Source of the DNA: RYN-133 sp963754285
GTDB taxonomy: Bacteria > Actinomycetota > Actinomycetes > Mycobacteriales > Jatrophihabitantaceae
Reading direction: 5' to 3'
Length of the DNA: 64,000 nucleotides
NCBI GenBank assembly: GCA_963754285.1
Contig: CAVWFN010000006.1
Span: 372,001 to 436,000, forward strand
Part shown: piece by piece, positions 17,517-27,029 of the stretch
Layout of the letters: each line of letters starts with the position of its first letter
Numbering within the stretch: position 1 is the stretch's first letter
The notes under the pieces: model-generated
What the model saw: the letters and a program-made list of their open reading frames with translations, nothing else
What the model was told of the DNA's origin: nothing
Database searches by the model: none
Program-made: the position numbers and the translations under genes

Positions 17517-18389
17517 CTACTGCTGCGGACGGGCCTTCTCGGCGCCCGGCGCGGACGCGGCGATGCGCTCTTCGTAGGCACGCCGACCGGCGCTGGACTG
17601 CGAATCGAGCAGCAGATGATCCGACCCGGATGCCGTCATGATCTTGTTGCCGAGGGCGCGCGGGATGAGGCCGGTGACCTTCGTGATCCGACCCATGGAC
17701 GCCGGGGCGTACACCGCGAGCTTGGGCTTCTTGAGCGCCTTGACGATCTCGCCGGCAACCACCTCGGGCTCGATCGAGTTGGACGCGCGGGTGTCCTTGA
17801 CACCGGCGGCCAGCTCGGTCTTGACCAGCGACGGGAGCACGTAGGACAAGTCGATGCCGGTGCCGCGCAGCTCCCAGTAGAGCGACTCGCACAGACCGAC
17901 GACCGCGTGCTTGCTCGAGCAGTACGTGGCAGCACCAGGTGTCGGGACGACCCCGGCCATCGAGGCCAGGTTGACGATGTGTCCGCGACCGCGCGGCTTC
18001 ATCCGCTTGATCGCCTCGCGGGTCCCGTGCATGACGGCGAACACGTTGATTGCGAACTGCCGGTAGGCCGACTCGAACGTGTCGTCCTCGAAGTTGCCGA
18101 TCGGCATGATGCCGGCGTTGTTGATCAGGATGTCGATCGGCCCGACCTCCCGCTCGACCTCGTCCAGGACGGCAGTGAAGCCGGCGTGGTCGGTGACGTC
18201 GAGGCGGATTGCGAACACCTCTCCGCCGAGCTCCTTCGCCGTGCGCTTGGCGAGATCCTCGTCGAGGTCGCCGATCGCGACGCGGGCGCCCTCGGCGACG
18301 AGTGCGGTCGCGGTCGCCCGTCCGATCCCGCGCGCCGCTCCGGTGATGAACACGACCTTGCCGGACAGGGATCGGGGCTGCTTGGCCAT
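17517..18389 (-). CDS. Short-chain dehydrogenase/reductase (SDR)
   Basis: A 290-residue classical SDR: TGAARGIG cofactor motif, Asp of IGDLDED after beta-2 (suggesting NAD preference), NNAG, and active site Ser (NLASMAG) with YCSSK. The C-terminal extension (LIPRALGNKIMTASGSDHLLLD) is shared with a paralogue at 18815-19696, and members of this subgroup often act on lipid or steroid alcohols. A KstR-like operator lies 34 bases before the start, identical to one before the aldehyde dehydrogenase gene, which points to coregulation. The substrate is not established. Confidence 0.9.
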   Translation of the reverse strand: MAKQPRSLSGKVVFITGAARGIGRATATALVAEGARVAIGDLDEDLAKRTAKELGGEVFAIRLDVTDHAGFTAVLDEVEREVGPIDILINNAGIMPIGNFEDDTFESAYRQFAINVFAVMHGTREAIKRMKPRGRGHIVNLASMAGVVPTPGAATYCSSKHAVVGLCESLYWELRGTGIDLSYVLPSLVKTELAAGVKDTRASNSIEPEVVAGEIVKALKKPKLAVYAPASMGRITKVTGLIPRALGNKIMTASGSDHLLLDSQSSAGRRAYEERIAASAPGAEKARPQQ

Positions 18390-18422
18390 CGCGTGGTTCT
18401 CCTCCGCGTCGAACGTCAGAAT

Positions 18423-18441
18423 GAGAACACGTTACAGTTTT
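18423..18441. promoter_or_regulatory. KstR-like operator upstream of SDR gene
   Basis: GAGAACACGTTACAGTTTT, of which the first 14 bases match TNNAACNNGTTNNA (the KstR box) in all positions but the first. The 19 bases are identical at 21256-21274. Confidence 0.6.
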
Positions 18442-18474
18442 CGCTCCGAACGCGCGAGTCGGACCGGGTGAACA

Positions 18475-18807
18475 TCAGTGGTGCGTGACCTTCGTGCCGA
18501 CCTTGAAGAACAGGTGGTAATCGCTGCCGGAGACGCTGGTGACCGTCACTTTCAGCGGCAGCGTGTCGCCGTTCGGCGCGGTGAGTGTGCACATCTCGCT
18601 GGCGCCCTTCTTGCCGGCAAGGTCGGACGGGCACGTGATGCTCTTCGGAGCCGTACCGACGGATTTGGTAAGCGCAACCTTCGCCTTCGCCTCGATGTCG
18701 CTCTTCGGAATCGTGAACGATCCACCGCCGGAACTGGAGCAACCTGCGGCGCCGAGGCCGATGAGCGCAGCGGTCGCTGCAAGCAGATTCTCACGTCGCC
18801 TGATCAT
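18475..18807 (-). CDS. DUF4333-family lipoprotein
   Basis: A 110-residue lipoprotein, MIRRRENLLAATAALIGLGAAGC with a lipobox, followed by a DUF4333-like domain (IPKSDIEAKAKVALTKSVGTAPKSITCP, then LAGKKGASEMCTLT and YHLFFKVGTKV). The two conserved Cys fit a disulfide in this domain. The domain is frequent in actinobacterial surface proteins and its role is unknown. It starts seven bases after the upstream SDR stop, so it is probably cotranscribed. Confidence 0.78.
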   Translation of the reverse strand: MIRRRENLLAATAALIGLGAAGCSSSGGGSFTIPKSDIEAKAKVALTKSVGTAPKSITCPSDLAGKKGASEMCTLTAPNGDTLPLKVTVTSVSGSDYHLFFKVGTKVTHH

Positions 18808-18814
18808 CGCTCGA

Positions 18815-19696
18815 TCATGCCGAGTGTTCGGTACTCCCGGCGTGGGTAGCAGTACCACGGTTGGACGGTGCGCTAGCTGCCGCTCGTTGTTCGTAGGCGG
18901 CCCGCGCCGGCGAGTCGATCGCGTCGGTCATCAGCGAGTCCGATCCGCTGACTCGCAGTAACCACTCACCGAAGGCTCGCGGGAGCGGACGGGTGAGCTT
19001 GTCCATCACACCCAGGTAGCGCGGCACCCAGACCTCGAAGCGCTGCTTCTCCAGCGCGTCGACGATCGCATTCGCCACGTCCTCGGGTTCGACCTGCGAG
19101 CTCAGCCGTGTCTGCGCGAACCCCGCGGACAGCTCCGTGCGCACGATCGTCGGCATCACGCAGCTGATCTCGACGCCCGTCCCGCGCAGTTCTTGCCGCA
19201 CCGCCTCGCACAGCCCGACCACGGCGAACTTGCTCGCGCAGTAGGTCGCTCCCCCGGCGACGCCGACCTTGCCGGCAACCGACGCGAGGTTGACGATGTG
19301 CCCGCGTCCGCGCGGCGTCATGCGGCGCATCGCCTCACGTGTGCCGTGGATGACGGCGGCGGTGTTGATGTCGAGGACGCGGTAGGTCGTGTCGTCCGAC
19401 TCGTCGCCGAGCAACGCGATCGGCATGATCCCGGCGTTGTTGATCAGGACGTCGATCGGGCCGACCTCGCGTTCGACGGTGTCGAGGAAGTCGGTGAACC
19501 CCGCGTGGTCGGTCACGTCGAGATGCAGTCCGAGCACGCCGCCGACGTCCTTGACCGCGCGCCGCGCAGCGTCCTCGTCGAGGTCGCCGACCACGACCCG
19601 TGCTCCGCGCGCGGTCAGCGCGCGCGCCGTCGCGAGTCCGATTCCGCGCGCGCCGCCGGTGATGACAACGACCTTGCTGCTCAACGAGATCCGCAT
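18815..19696 (-). CDS. Short-chain dehydrogenase/reductase (SDR), paralogue
   Basis: A 293-residue classical SDR with TGGARGIG, VVGDLDEDAA, NNAGIMP, NLASVAG and YCASK. It is a close paralogue of the SDR at 17517-18389, sharing the motif HAGFTDFLDTVEREVGPID and a matching C-terminal extension. The ATG at 19696 is favoured over 19705 because it begins at the conserved core. It lies 17 bases after the aldehyde dehydrogenase stop and probably forms one operon with it, implying an alcohol/aldehyde oxidation pair. Confidence 0.9.
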   Translation of the reverse strand: MRISLSSKVVVITGGARGIGLATARALTARGARVVVGDLDEDAARRAVKDVGGVLGLHLDVTDHAGFTDFLDTVEREVGPIDVLINNAGIMPIALLGDESDDTTYRVLDINTAAVIHGTREAMRRMTPRGRGHIVNLASVAGKVGVAGGATYCASKFAVVGLCEAVRQELRGTGVEISCVMPTIVRTELSAGFAQTRLSSQVEPEDVANAIVDALEKQRFEVWVPRYLGVMDKLTRPLPRAFGEWLLRVSGSDSLMTDAIDSPARAAYEQRAAASAPSNRGTATHAGSTEHSA

Positions 19697-19713
19697 ACAG
19701 CTCACCCTAGGTG

Positions 19714-21225
19714 TCAGCGGAAGCGGCGTCCGTACCGAAGCTTGAGCACCTTGCGCACGATCGTGTACTGCTCCTCGGTGCGCGGGAAGGCCTGCATCTC
19801 CTTGCCCATGCCGAAGCGCTTGCGTGCGGTCGCCTTGGGACGGGTGAACTCGCGCAGGCCGTCCTCACCGTGGAAGCGACCGAACCCGCTGTCACCGACG
19901 CCGCCGAACGGCAGCGACGGCATGCCGACGAACGTCAGCACCGAGTTGATCGTCGTGCCGCCGGCACGCAGCTTCGCCGCGATCTCCGGCCCGCGCTTCT
20001 CGGAGAACACCGACGAGCCGAGCCCGAACTTCGTGCCGTTCGCGCGGCGGATCGCGTCGTCGACGTCGCGCGAACCGTTGATGACGATCACCGGTCCGAA
20101 CGTCTCTTCCTGCACCGCCGAGCAGTCCTCGGGCACGTCAACGAGCACGATCGGATGCACGTAGGGCGGCTTGATCGAGTCGAGCCCGCCGACGAGGGCG
20201 GTCGCGCCGGCCTCGAGTGCATCACTCACGTGGCGGCGGATGATGTCGATCTGGCCGGGCATGGTCATCGGGCCGTAGTCGACGAGATCGTCGAGGCCGA
20301 CCGTGATCGCTTCGGCCTTGGCCTTGACCAGGCGCAGGAACTCGTCCTTCACCGCGTCGACGACGTAGACGCGTTCGACGCACACGCAGCCCTGGCCGGC
20401 GTGCCAGTTGCCGCCCCACACGACCGCGTCCGCGGCGGCCTCGAGGTCGGCGTCCTCGGCGATCACGGTGGCGTCCTTGCCGCCGAGTTCGAGCAGGACG
20501 GGCGTGAGGTTCTCCGCGCAGGCGGCCATCACGCGCCGTCCGGTCGGGACGGAACCGGTGAACGCGATCTTGTCCACGCCGGATTTGCACAGCGCCGAGC
20601 CGGTCTCGCCGAAGCCGGACACCCAGCCGACGAGGCCCTCGGGTGCGTCCGGGTTGGCCTTGTAGAACGACTCGGCGGCGTAGACGCCGGTGGCGGTGCT
20701 GAACTCGCTCGGCTTGACGACCGCGGCGTTACCGGCGGCCAGTGCGTAGGCGAGCCCGCAGTAGACGGTGTAGATCGGGAAGTTCCAGGGTGCGATCACC
20801 CCGGCGACGCCGAGCGGCTCGTACGAGAGCCGGGCGTCGAAGTTGACCATCGCCATGCCGGGCGCGACGCGGCGCTCGCCGAGCACCTTCTCGGCGTGGG
20901 CGGCAGCCCAGCGCAGGTCCTCGAGACTCGCGACCAGTTCGAACTGCACGTCGCCGCGCGGCTTGCCGGTCTCGCGGTAGCCGAGTTCGCAGATCTCGTC
21001 ACTGTGCTTGGCGATCCACGAGATCCAGCGCGCGATGCGCTTGCGCCGCCCGGCAAAGCCCAGATCGGCCCACCACTGCTGCGCCGCGCGCGCCTTGGCG
21101 ACTGCGGCGCGGACGTCCTCGGCCGTGTGCACCGGGAACGTGCCGACGAGTTCGCCGGTGACCGGATGGGTGAGGTCGAAGGTCTGGTCAGCCGTGCTGG
21201 CAGATTGGTCCAACTGAGCGGTCAC
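19714..21225 (-). CDS. NAD(P)-dependent aldehyde dehydrogenase
   Basis: A 503-residue aldehyde dehydrogenase superfamily enzyme. Key features are APWNFP, KPSEFS, FTGSVPTGRRV, the general-base Glu in LELGGKD, and the catalytic Cys in GNWHAGQGCVCVERV. It oxidises an aldehyde to the acid; the subgroup resembles succinate-semialdehyde and long-chain aldehyde enzymes. A KstR-like operator lies 30 bases upstream. The following SDR is probably cotranscribed. Confidence 0.93.
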   Translation of the reverse strand: MTAQLDQSASTADQTFDLTHPVTGELVGTFPVHTAEDVRAAVAKARAAQQWWADLGFAGRRKRIARWISWIAKHSDEICELGYRETGKPRGDVQFELVASLEDLRWAAAHAEKVLGERRVAPGMAMVNFDARLSYEPLGVAGVIAPWNFPIYTVYCGLAYALAAGNAAVVKPSEFSTATGVYAAESFYKANPDAPEGLVGWVSGFGETGSALCKSGVDKIAFTGSVPTGRRVMAACAENLTPVLLELGGKDATVIAEDADLEAAADAVVWGGNWHAGQGCVCVERVYVVDAVKDEFLRLVKAKAEAITVGLDDLVDYGPMTMPGQIDIIRRHVSDALEAGATALVGGLDSIKPPYVHPIVLVDVPEDCSAVQEETFGPVIVINGSRDVDDAIRRANGTKFGLGSSVFSEKRGPEIAAKLRAGGTTINSVLTFVGMPSLPFGGVGDSGFGRFHGEDGLREFTRPKATARKRFGMGKEMQAFPRTEEQYTIVRKVLKLRYGRRFR

Positions 21226-21255
21226 GCGTGCCGTCCTCGATCGTCCCGACAGAAC

Positions 21256-21274
21256 GAGAACACGTTACAGTTTT
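21256..21274. promoter_or_regulatory. KstR-like operator upstream of aldehyde dehydrogenase
   Basis: Exact 19-base copy (GAGAACACGTTACAGTTTT) of the element at 18423-18441, with the AAC-N2-GTT core. It sits between the acyl-CoA dehydrogenase stop and the aldehyde dehydrogenase start. Confidence 0.6.
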
Positions 21275-21299
21275 GCGGCGAGGAGCGCGACCCGGTCGG

Positions 21300-22451
<1,152 letters not shown>

Positions 22452-22534
22452 GCGGGGCCTCTCGTCGAGTCGGCGTTGCTACTCGACGGTAACCGCAAAG
22501 TGGAACGTGTTGCGAGGGCTTGCGCCAGAACTTG

Positions 22535-23374
22535 CTAGGCGCCGGCCGCCCGGGACAGCAATCGCGAGGAGGTCGTGCGGTTCGCCTCGAGGAACGGCGC
22601 GATGGTGTCGACCAGCAGATCGGGTGCGTCCAGCTGCGGGCAGTGGCCGCAACCGGGCAGCACGATCGCGCCCTCGCTCTGCGTCACATGGCGCGGCGGC
22701 ACGAGCCGATCGTGGCGTCCCCACACCTGCAGCACGGGCACGCGCAGCCGCGGGAGCAGCCGGGCCAGCCGGACGGTGCGCAGTTCTGACAGCAGTGCGC
22801 GGGCAATCGCCGACAACCCGAAAAGCCGCGCGCGGTCGACGTAACTGGCGCTGTAACCCTGGATCGTCGCCGGGTCGAGGATGCCCGAGTGCGGCGTCGC
22901 CGCGTGGGCGTAGAACCAGCCGAAACCGCGTTGCAGCTGGCCGAACGGGACGGGACGCAACGCGGTGCGCATGGCGACCGAGGCGGGGCGGGAGGCGGCG
23001 GCGCGCCAGGCCAGCGGGACGCCGGTGACGCCGGGCATGCCGATCAGCACGGCGCAGTCGACCCGCTCGGGGTGCGCGGCAGCGAGGACGGCCGAGACGG
23101 CGGCGCCCATCGAGTTGCCCACGAGGCTGACCGGCTCGTGGATGTCGAGGTCGTCGAGCACCTCGAGCACGAGCGCCGCATAGCCGTTGAGCAGGGGCGC
23201 ACGGAACTGACGCGTGGTGGCGCCGTGCCCCGGCAGGTCGATGGCGACGACCCGATGCTCGAGGGCGAGGGCGGGGACGACGCGCCGCCAGGTCTGCAAG
23301 TTGTCCGAGAACCCGTGCAGCAGCACGACGGTGTGCGGGCCGGCGCCGGTGACGGCGACGTTCACGTCATCCAC
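22535..23374 (-). CDS. Alpha/beta hydrolase
   Basis: A 279-residue hydrolase fold: oxyanion motif HGFSDNLQTW, nucleophile elbow GNSMGA, acid in WGRHDRLVP, and His in GCGHCPQLD. The cap region is typical of esterase or meta-cleavage-product hydrolases. Its neighbours are lipid/alcohol oxidation genes, consistent with ester or thioester hydrolysis, but the substrate is not defined. Confidence 0.88.
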   Translation of the reverse strand: MDDVNVAVTGAGPHTVVLLHGFSDNLQTWRRVVPALALEHRVVAIDLPGHGATTRQFRAPLLNGYAALVLEVLDDLDIHEPVSLVGNSMGAAVSAVLAAAHPERVDCAVLIGMPGVTGVPLAWRAAASRPASVAMRTALRPVPFGQLQRGFGWFYAHAATPHSGILDPATIQGYSASYVDRARLFGLSAIARALLSELRTVRLARLLPRLRVPVLQVWGRHDRLVPPRHVTQSEGAIVLPGCGHCPQLDAPDLLVDTIAPFLEANRTTSSRLLSRAAGA

Positions 23375-23404
23375 GTCACACCTGTACCCGAGATGGACGG
23401 TTGC

Positions 23405-24064
23405 TCAATCAATCAATTCGGTAACGGTCTCCAGACCGCTGATGACCGGGAACGCGAGCGGGACCAGCTGATTCGCGCCGGTGCGGTCGAGCCAGACGGC
23501 CTGAAGGCCGGCGTCATGGGCGCCGAGCGCGTCGGCGTACGGCGCATCCCCGACGTGCATCGCCTCGTGCGGCGCCACGTCGAGCTGCGCGCACGCGTGG
23601 GCGAAGATGCGCGCGTCGGGCTTGGCGATGCCGAGTTCCCCGGAGATGACGGCCGTGTCGACAAGTCGATCCAGCCCGACGGCCTCGATCTTGCGTCGCT
23701 GATGGACCGCCTCGTTGTTGGTGATCAGCCCGATCAGCAGGCCACGCTCGCGTAGGGCGCTGATGCATGGGAGCGCGTCGTCGTAGAGCACGTAGTACTT
23801 CTCGAGCGCGGCGAGCCGGGCGCCTTCCAGCGCCGCCGGGTCTTCACCGTCTCGTCCGGACATCGCCAGGAACGTCGCCATGCGTTGCACCCGGGCGTCT
23901 TCGTAACCGAGTTCGCCGCTCAGGTAGCGGTCGTAATGATCGAGACCGAAGAAGGCGTCGTAGTCGGCGCCGTCCCCGAGTACCTCGTGAAACGCGCTGG
24001 TCGCGGCGTACTGGTAGTCGACGAGGGTGTCGTCGACGTCGAGGAAGACCGCCCGGATCGTCAC
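23405..24064 (-). CDS. HAD-superfamily hydrolase
   Basis: A 219-residue phosphatase-like protein. Motif I is VFLDVDDTLVDYQ (Asp nucleophile), motif II the Thr of LITNNE, motif III the Lys of GIAKPDARIF, and motif IV HVGDAPYADALGA. The cap is helical, as in the YjjG/phosphoglycolate phosphatase groups. I start at GTG 24064, which overlaps the gltX stop; the longer frame to 24550 is inside gltX. Probable substrates are small phosphate esters. Confidence 0.9.
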   Translation of the reverse strand: MTIRAVFLDVDDTLVDYQYAATSAFHEVLGDGADYDAFFGLDHYDRYLSGELGYEDARVQRMATFLAMSGRDGEDPAALEGARLAALEKYYVLYDDALPCISALRERGLLIGLITNNEAVHQRRKIEAVGLDRLVDTAVISGELGIAKPDARIFAHACAQLDVAPHEAMHVGDAPYADALGAHDAGLQAVWLDRTGANQLVPLAFPVISGLETVTELID

Positions 24065-25506
24065 TGCGCTGCTGCGGCCAGCCGCGCGAGCGAGCGCTCG
24101 CGGCCGAGGATCTCCATCGACTCGAACAGTGGCGGTGACACGGTTGCGCCGGTGATCGCCACGCGCAGCGGGCCGTAGGCGTTGCGCGGCTTGAGCCCCA
24201 GGCCGTCGACGAGCGTGGCGCTCAACGCCGTCTCGATCGCCGCGTGCGTCCACTCGTCCAACGCCTCGAGGGCCGGACGGGCAGCGGCGAGCACCTGCTG
24301 GCCCGCGTCGCCGAGTTGCTTGGCGGCCGCGGCCTCGTCGACGGTGAACTCCGGCTCGGAGACGAGCAGGAACCGCACCAGATCGACGCCCTGAGCCAGC
24401 GTCTGGATGCGCTCCTGCACGAGCGGTGCGGCCGCGTCCAGCACGGTCGAATCGGCGGACAGTCCCGCTGCGAGCACGTAGGTTTCGAGCCGCGCGCGGA
24501 AGTCTGCCGGGTCGAGCAGCCGGATGTGGTCGGCGTTGATGGCCAGGCACTTCTTCGGGTCGAAGCGCGCGGGGTTCGCGTTCACGTCGGCGACGTCGAA
24601 GTGCTCGATCATCTCCGCCATCGAGAACACGTCGTGATCATCGGCGATCGACCAGCCGAGCAGCGCGAGGTAGTTGAGCAGACCCTCGGGGATGTAGCCC
24701 TCGTCGCGGTAGGTGTTCAGCGCGGCCTGGGGGTCGCGCTTGGAAAGCTTCTTGTTGCCCTCACCCATCACGTACGGCAGGTGTCCGAACTGCGGGATCG
24801 CGTCGGCGACCCCGACGTCGATGAGGGCGCGGTAGAGCGCGATCTGTCGCGGCGTCGACGGGAGCAGGTCTTCGCCACGCAGCACATGCGTGATCTTCAT
24901 CAGCGCGTCGTCGACGGGATTGACCAGCGTGTACAGCGGATCGCCGTTTGCGCGCACCACGACGAAGTCGGGAACCGAGCCGGCCGCGAAGGTGACGTCG
25001 CCGCGCACCACGTCGGTCCAGGTGATGTCCTCGTCCGGCATGCGCACCCGCAGTACCGGCTCGCGTCCCTCGGCGCGGAAGGCCTGCTTCTGCTCGTCGG
25101 TCAACTCACGGTCGAAGTTGTCGTAGCCGAGCTTCGCGTTGCGTCCGGCGGCAATGTGGCGCGCCTCGATCTCTGCCGCGTTCGAGAACGACTCGTACAC
25201 GTGGCCGCCGTCGACGAGCTTCTTGATGATCACGCGGTAGAGGTCGCCGCGCTCGCTCTGCCGGTAGGGGCCGTACGGTCCGCCGACCTCGGGGCCTTCG
25301 TCCCAATCCATGCCGAGCCAGCGCAACGCGGCGAGCAGATCGTCATAGGACTGCTGCGAGTCGCGGGCGGCGTCGGTGTCCTCGACGCGGAACACGAACG
25401 TGCCGCCGACGTGCCGCGCGTAGGCCCAGTTGAACAGGCACGTGCGGACGAGGCCGACGTGCGGATTGCCGGTCGGGCTCGGGCAGAAGCGGACGCGGGT
25501 GGTCAT
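24061..25506 (-). CDS. gltX: Glutamyl-tRNA synthetase
   Basis: A 481-residue class I synthetase that charges tRNA-Glu. The HIGH-type motif appears as FCPSPTGNPHVGLVRT and the KMSKS-type as GEGNKKLSKRDP. The catalytic domain contains FVFRVEDTDAARDSQQSY and the C-terminal helical anticodon-binding domain is complete. It starts at ATG 25506 inside the stop of the FAA hydrolase gene (ATGA overlap) and its stop overlaps the HAD gene, giving a coupled three-gene unit. A tRNA-Glu gene is about 7 kb away. Confidence 0.97.
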   Translation of the reverse strand: MTTRVRFCPSPTGNPHVGLVRTCLFNWAYARHVGGTFVFRVEDTDAARDSQQSYDDLLAALRWLGMDWDEGPEVGGPYGPYRQSERGDLYRVIIKKLVDGGHVYESFSNAAEIEARHIAAGRNAKLGYDNFDRELTDEQKQAFRAEGREPVLRVRMPDEDITWTDVVRGDVTFAAGSVPDFVVVRANGDPLYTLVNPVDDALMKITHVLRGEDLLPSTPRQIALYRALIDVGVADAIPQFGHLPYVMGEGNKKLSKRDPQAALNTYRDEGYIPEGLLNYLALLGWSIADDHDVFSMAEMIEHFDVADVNANPARFDPKKCLAINADHIRLLDPADFRARLETYVLAAGLSADSTVLDAAAPLVQERIQTLAQGVDLVRFLLVSEPEFTVDEAAAAKQLGDAGQQVLAAARPALEALDEWTHAAIETALSATLVDGLGLKPRNAYGPLRVAITGATVSPPLFESMEILGRERSLARLAAAAQ

Positions 25507-26303
25507 GCCTTGCGGACCGGGTTGGTCAGCGTGCCGATGCCCTCGATCTCGACGCTGACGCTGTCGCCGTCCTTGATCGGGCCGACGCCGGCGGGCGTGC
25601 CGGTGAGGATGACATCGCCCGGCAGCAAGGTCATGACGGTGGACATGAACGCGATCTGCGTCGCGACGTCGTGGATCATCTGGCTCGTGCGGCCGTCCTG
25701 CACGATCTCGCCGTTGACGCGGGTGGTCAGCCGCAGATCGGACGGATCGAGCACGGTCTCGAACCACGGGCCGAGGGGGCAGAACGAGTCGTAACCCTTC
25801 GCGCGGGTGAACTGCACGTCCGAGCGCTGCTGGTCGCGGGCGGTGACGTCGTTCGCGCACGCATAGCCGAGCACGTAGGACAAGGCGTCCTCGCGTGCGA
25901 CGTTGCGAGCCGGCCGGCCGATGACGACGGCGAGTTCGCCCTCGTAGTGCACCTCGTTCGACGACGGTGGCAGCCGGATCGTGTCGGCGTCGCCGATGAC
26001 GCTGGTCGACGGCTTGAGGAAGATCATCGGGGTTTCGGGCGCCTCACCACCCATCTCCTTCGCGTGATCGGCGTAGTTCTTGCCGATCGCGACGACCTTG
26101 GTCGGCAGGATCGGCGAGAGCAGCCGCACGTCCGGCAGCGCCCAGCGATCGCCGGTGAAGGTGATCGTCTCGAACGGATGCCCGTCGATCGCCGCGACCG
26201 TCAGCGCCTCGGGCGGCGCGTCAGCCGGACCTTCGACCGTGCCCCAGAGCACTCCGGCAGGGGTGGAAGCAGAACCTTGATGGACGAAGCGGGCGATACG
26301 CAC
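25503..26303 (-). CDS. Fumarylacetoacetate hydrolase-family protein
   Basis: A 266-residue FAH-fold metal enzyme. Metal ligands are visible in EVHYEGELAVVIG (two Glu) and YACANDVTARD (Asp). KNYADHAKEMG and SQMIHDVATQIAFMS are typical of 2-hydroxyhepta-2,4-diene-1,7-dioate isomerase/acylpyruvase-type members. It probably cleaves or tautomerises a beta-diketo acid; the exact substrate is uncertain. Its placement directly before gltX matches mycobacterial gene order. Confidence 0.92.
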   Translation of the reverse strand: MRIARFVHQGSASTPAGVLWGTVEGPADAPPEALTVAAIDGHPFETITFTGDRWALPDVRLLSPILPTKVVAIGKNYADHAKEMGGEAPETPMIFLKPSTSVIGDADTIRLPPSSNEVHYEGELAVVIGRPARNVAREDALSYVLGYACANDVTARDQQRSDVQFTRAKGYDSFCPLGPWFETVLDPSDLRLTTRVNGEIVQDGRTSQMIHDVATQIAFMSTVMTLLPGDVILTGTPAGVGPIKDGDSVSVEIEGIGTLTNPVRKA

Positions 26304-26411
26304 AGGGCCTAAGGCTACCGATCGGGCATCGGCGATAATCGACGGCGTGAGTACCGGACTGAACGCTGACCAGCGCGTCGCGCGGCCAGGCTGCTCGGCG
26401 GCGGTGGCGCT

Positions 26412-26840
26412 GTGAGTTCGCAGCTGTCCCGCGTCCCCGTGTCAGGCCGTCGCCGGCTCGCGGCGACCCTGGTGCTGTTCGCTGCGCTGTTCCTCGCCGT
26501 CGGCGCGGTCGCCGCGGTGGGTAGCGGGACGGCCGCCGCCCCGGTGTTCGCCACCGTCGCCCTGACCGTCGCGGTACTGCTCGGCCTGATCGCGTGGGGT
26601 GTGCACCGCAGCGTGCGGCTCGACCAGGACGGCGCGCGCCTCAATGCAGCCGTCGACGACATCCTCACCGCGCACGGCGGACACGCCGCGATGTGCGGCT
26701 GCGGCGTCCCTCATGACCCGAGCGAACTGCACATCGTCGACGCCGAACCCGAGGAGCACGTGTGCTCCCACGACGGCACCGGCGTGGCCTGCGCGCACGA
26801 ATGCGAGACCTGCGTGCTCGCCGCCCTCAAGCGCGCCTGA
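26412..26840 (+). CDS. Two-helix membrane protein with Cys-rich tail
   Basis: A 142-residue protein with two hydrophobic helices (about residues 16-40 and 46-66), then a soluble tail carrying seven cysteines and several His (CGCGVPHDPSELH, VCSHDGTGVACAHECETCVL). The spacing could bind a metal such as zinc or an Fe-S cluster. I do not recognise a named family. The GTG start overlaps the stop of a possible 22-codon upstream frame at 26347. It diverges from the FAA hydrolase/gltX unit. Confidence 0.72.
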   Translation: MSSQLSRVPVSGRRRLAATLVLFAALFLAVGAVAAVGSGTAAAPVFATVALTVAVLLGLIAWGVHRSVRLDQDGARLNAAVDDILTAHGGHAAMCGCGVPHDPSELHIVDAEPEEHVCSHDGTGVACAHECETCVLAALKRA

Positions 26841-26966
26841 CCCTCCCGCCCCACCGGCGATCAGGTTTCCTCCCGTGTGCCCGCTCGGGCGAGCTGCAAC
26901 CGGGCAGAACGGAGGAACACGTGATCGCCATCGAGCCGCCAACCTCGCGAGCGCCCACGCACGTCT

Positions 26967-27029
26967 CGACTTTGACCCCGGAGTGGTCGTTGCGGCGGCG
27001 CAATCACCGCCGATAGAGGGTCAAAGTCG
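26967..27029. terminator. Long inverted repeat between convergent genes
   Basis: Perfect 12-bp arms cgactttgaccc (26967-26978) and gggtcaaagtcg (27018-27029) enclose an inner imperfect stem (26985-26994 with 26999-27008). It overlaps the cimA stop. The layout and several sequence blocks recur at 62788-62848. Confidence 0.65.

Noticed and set aside
24061..25860. Fused 599-residue gltX frame
   Set aside because: The part before 25506 is the reverse frame of FAA hydrolase; GltX starts at MTTRVRFCPSPTG.
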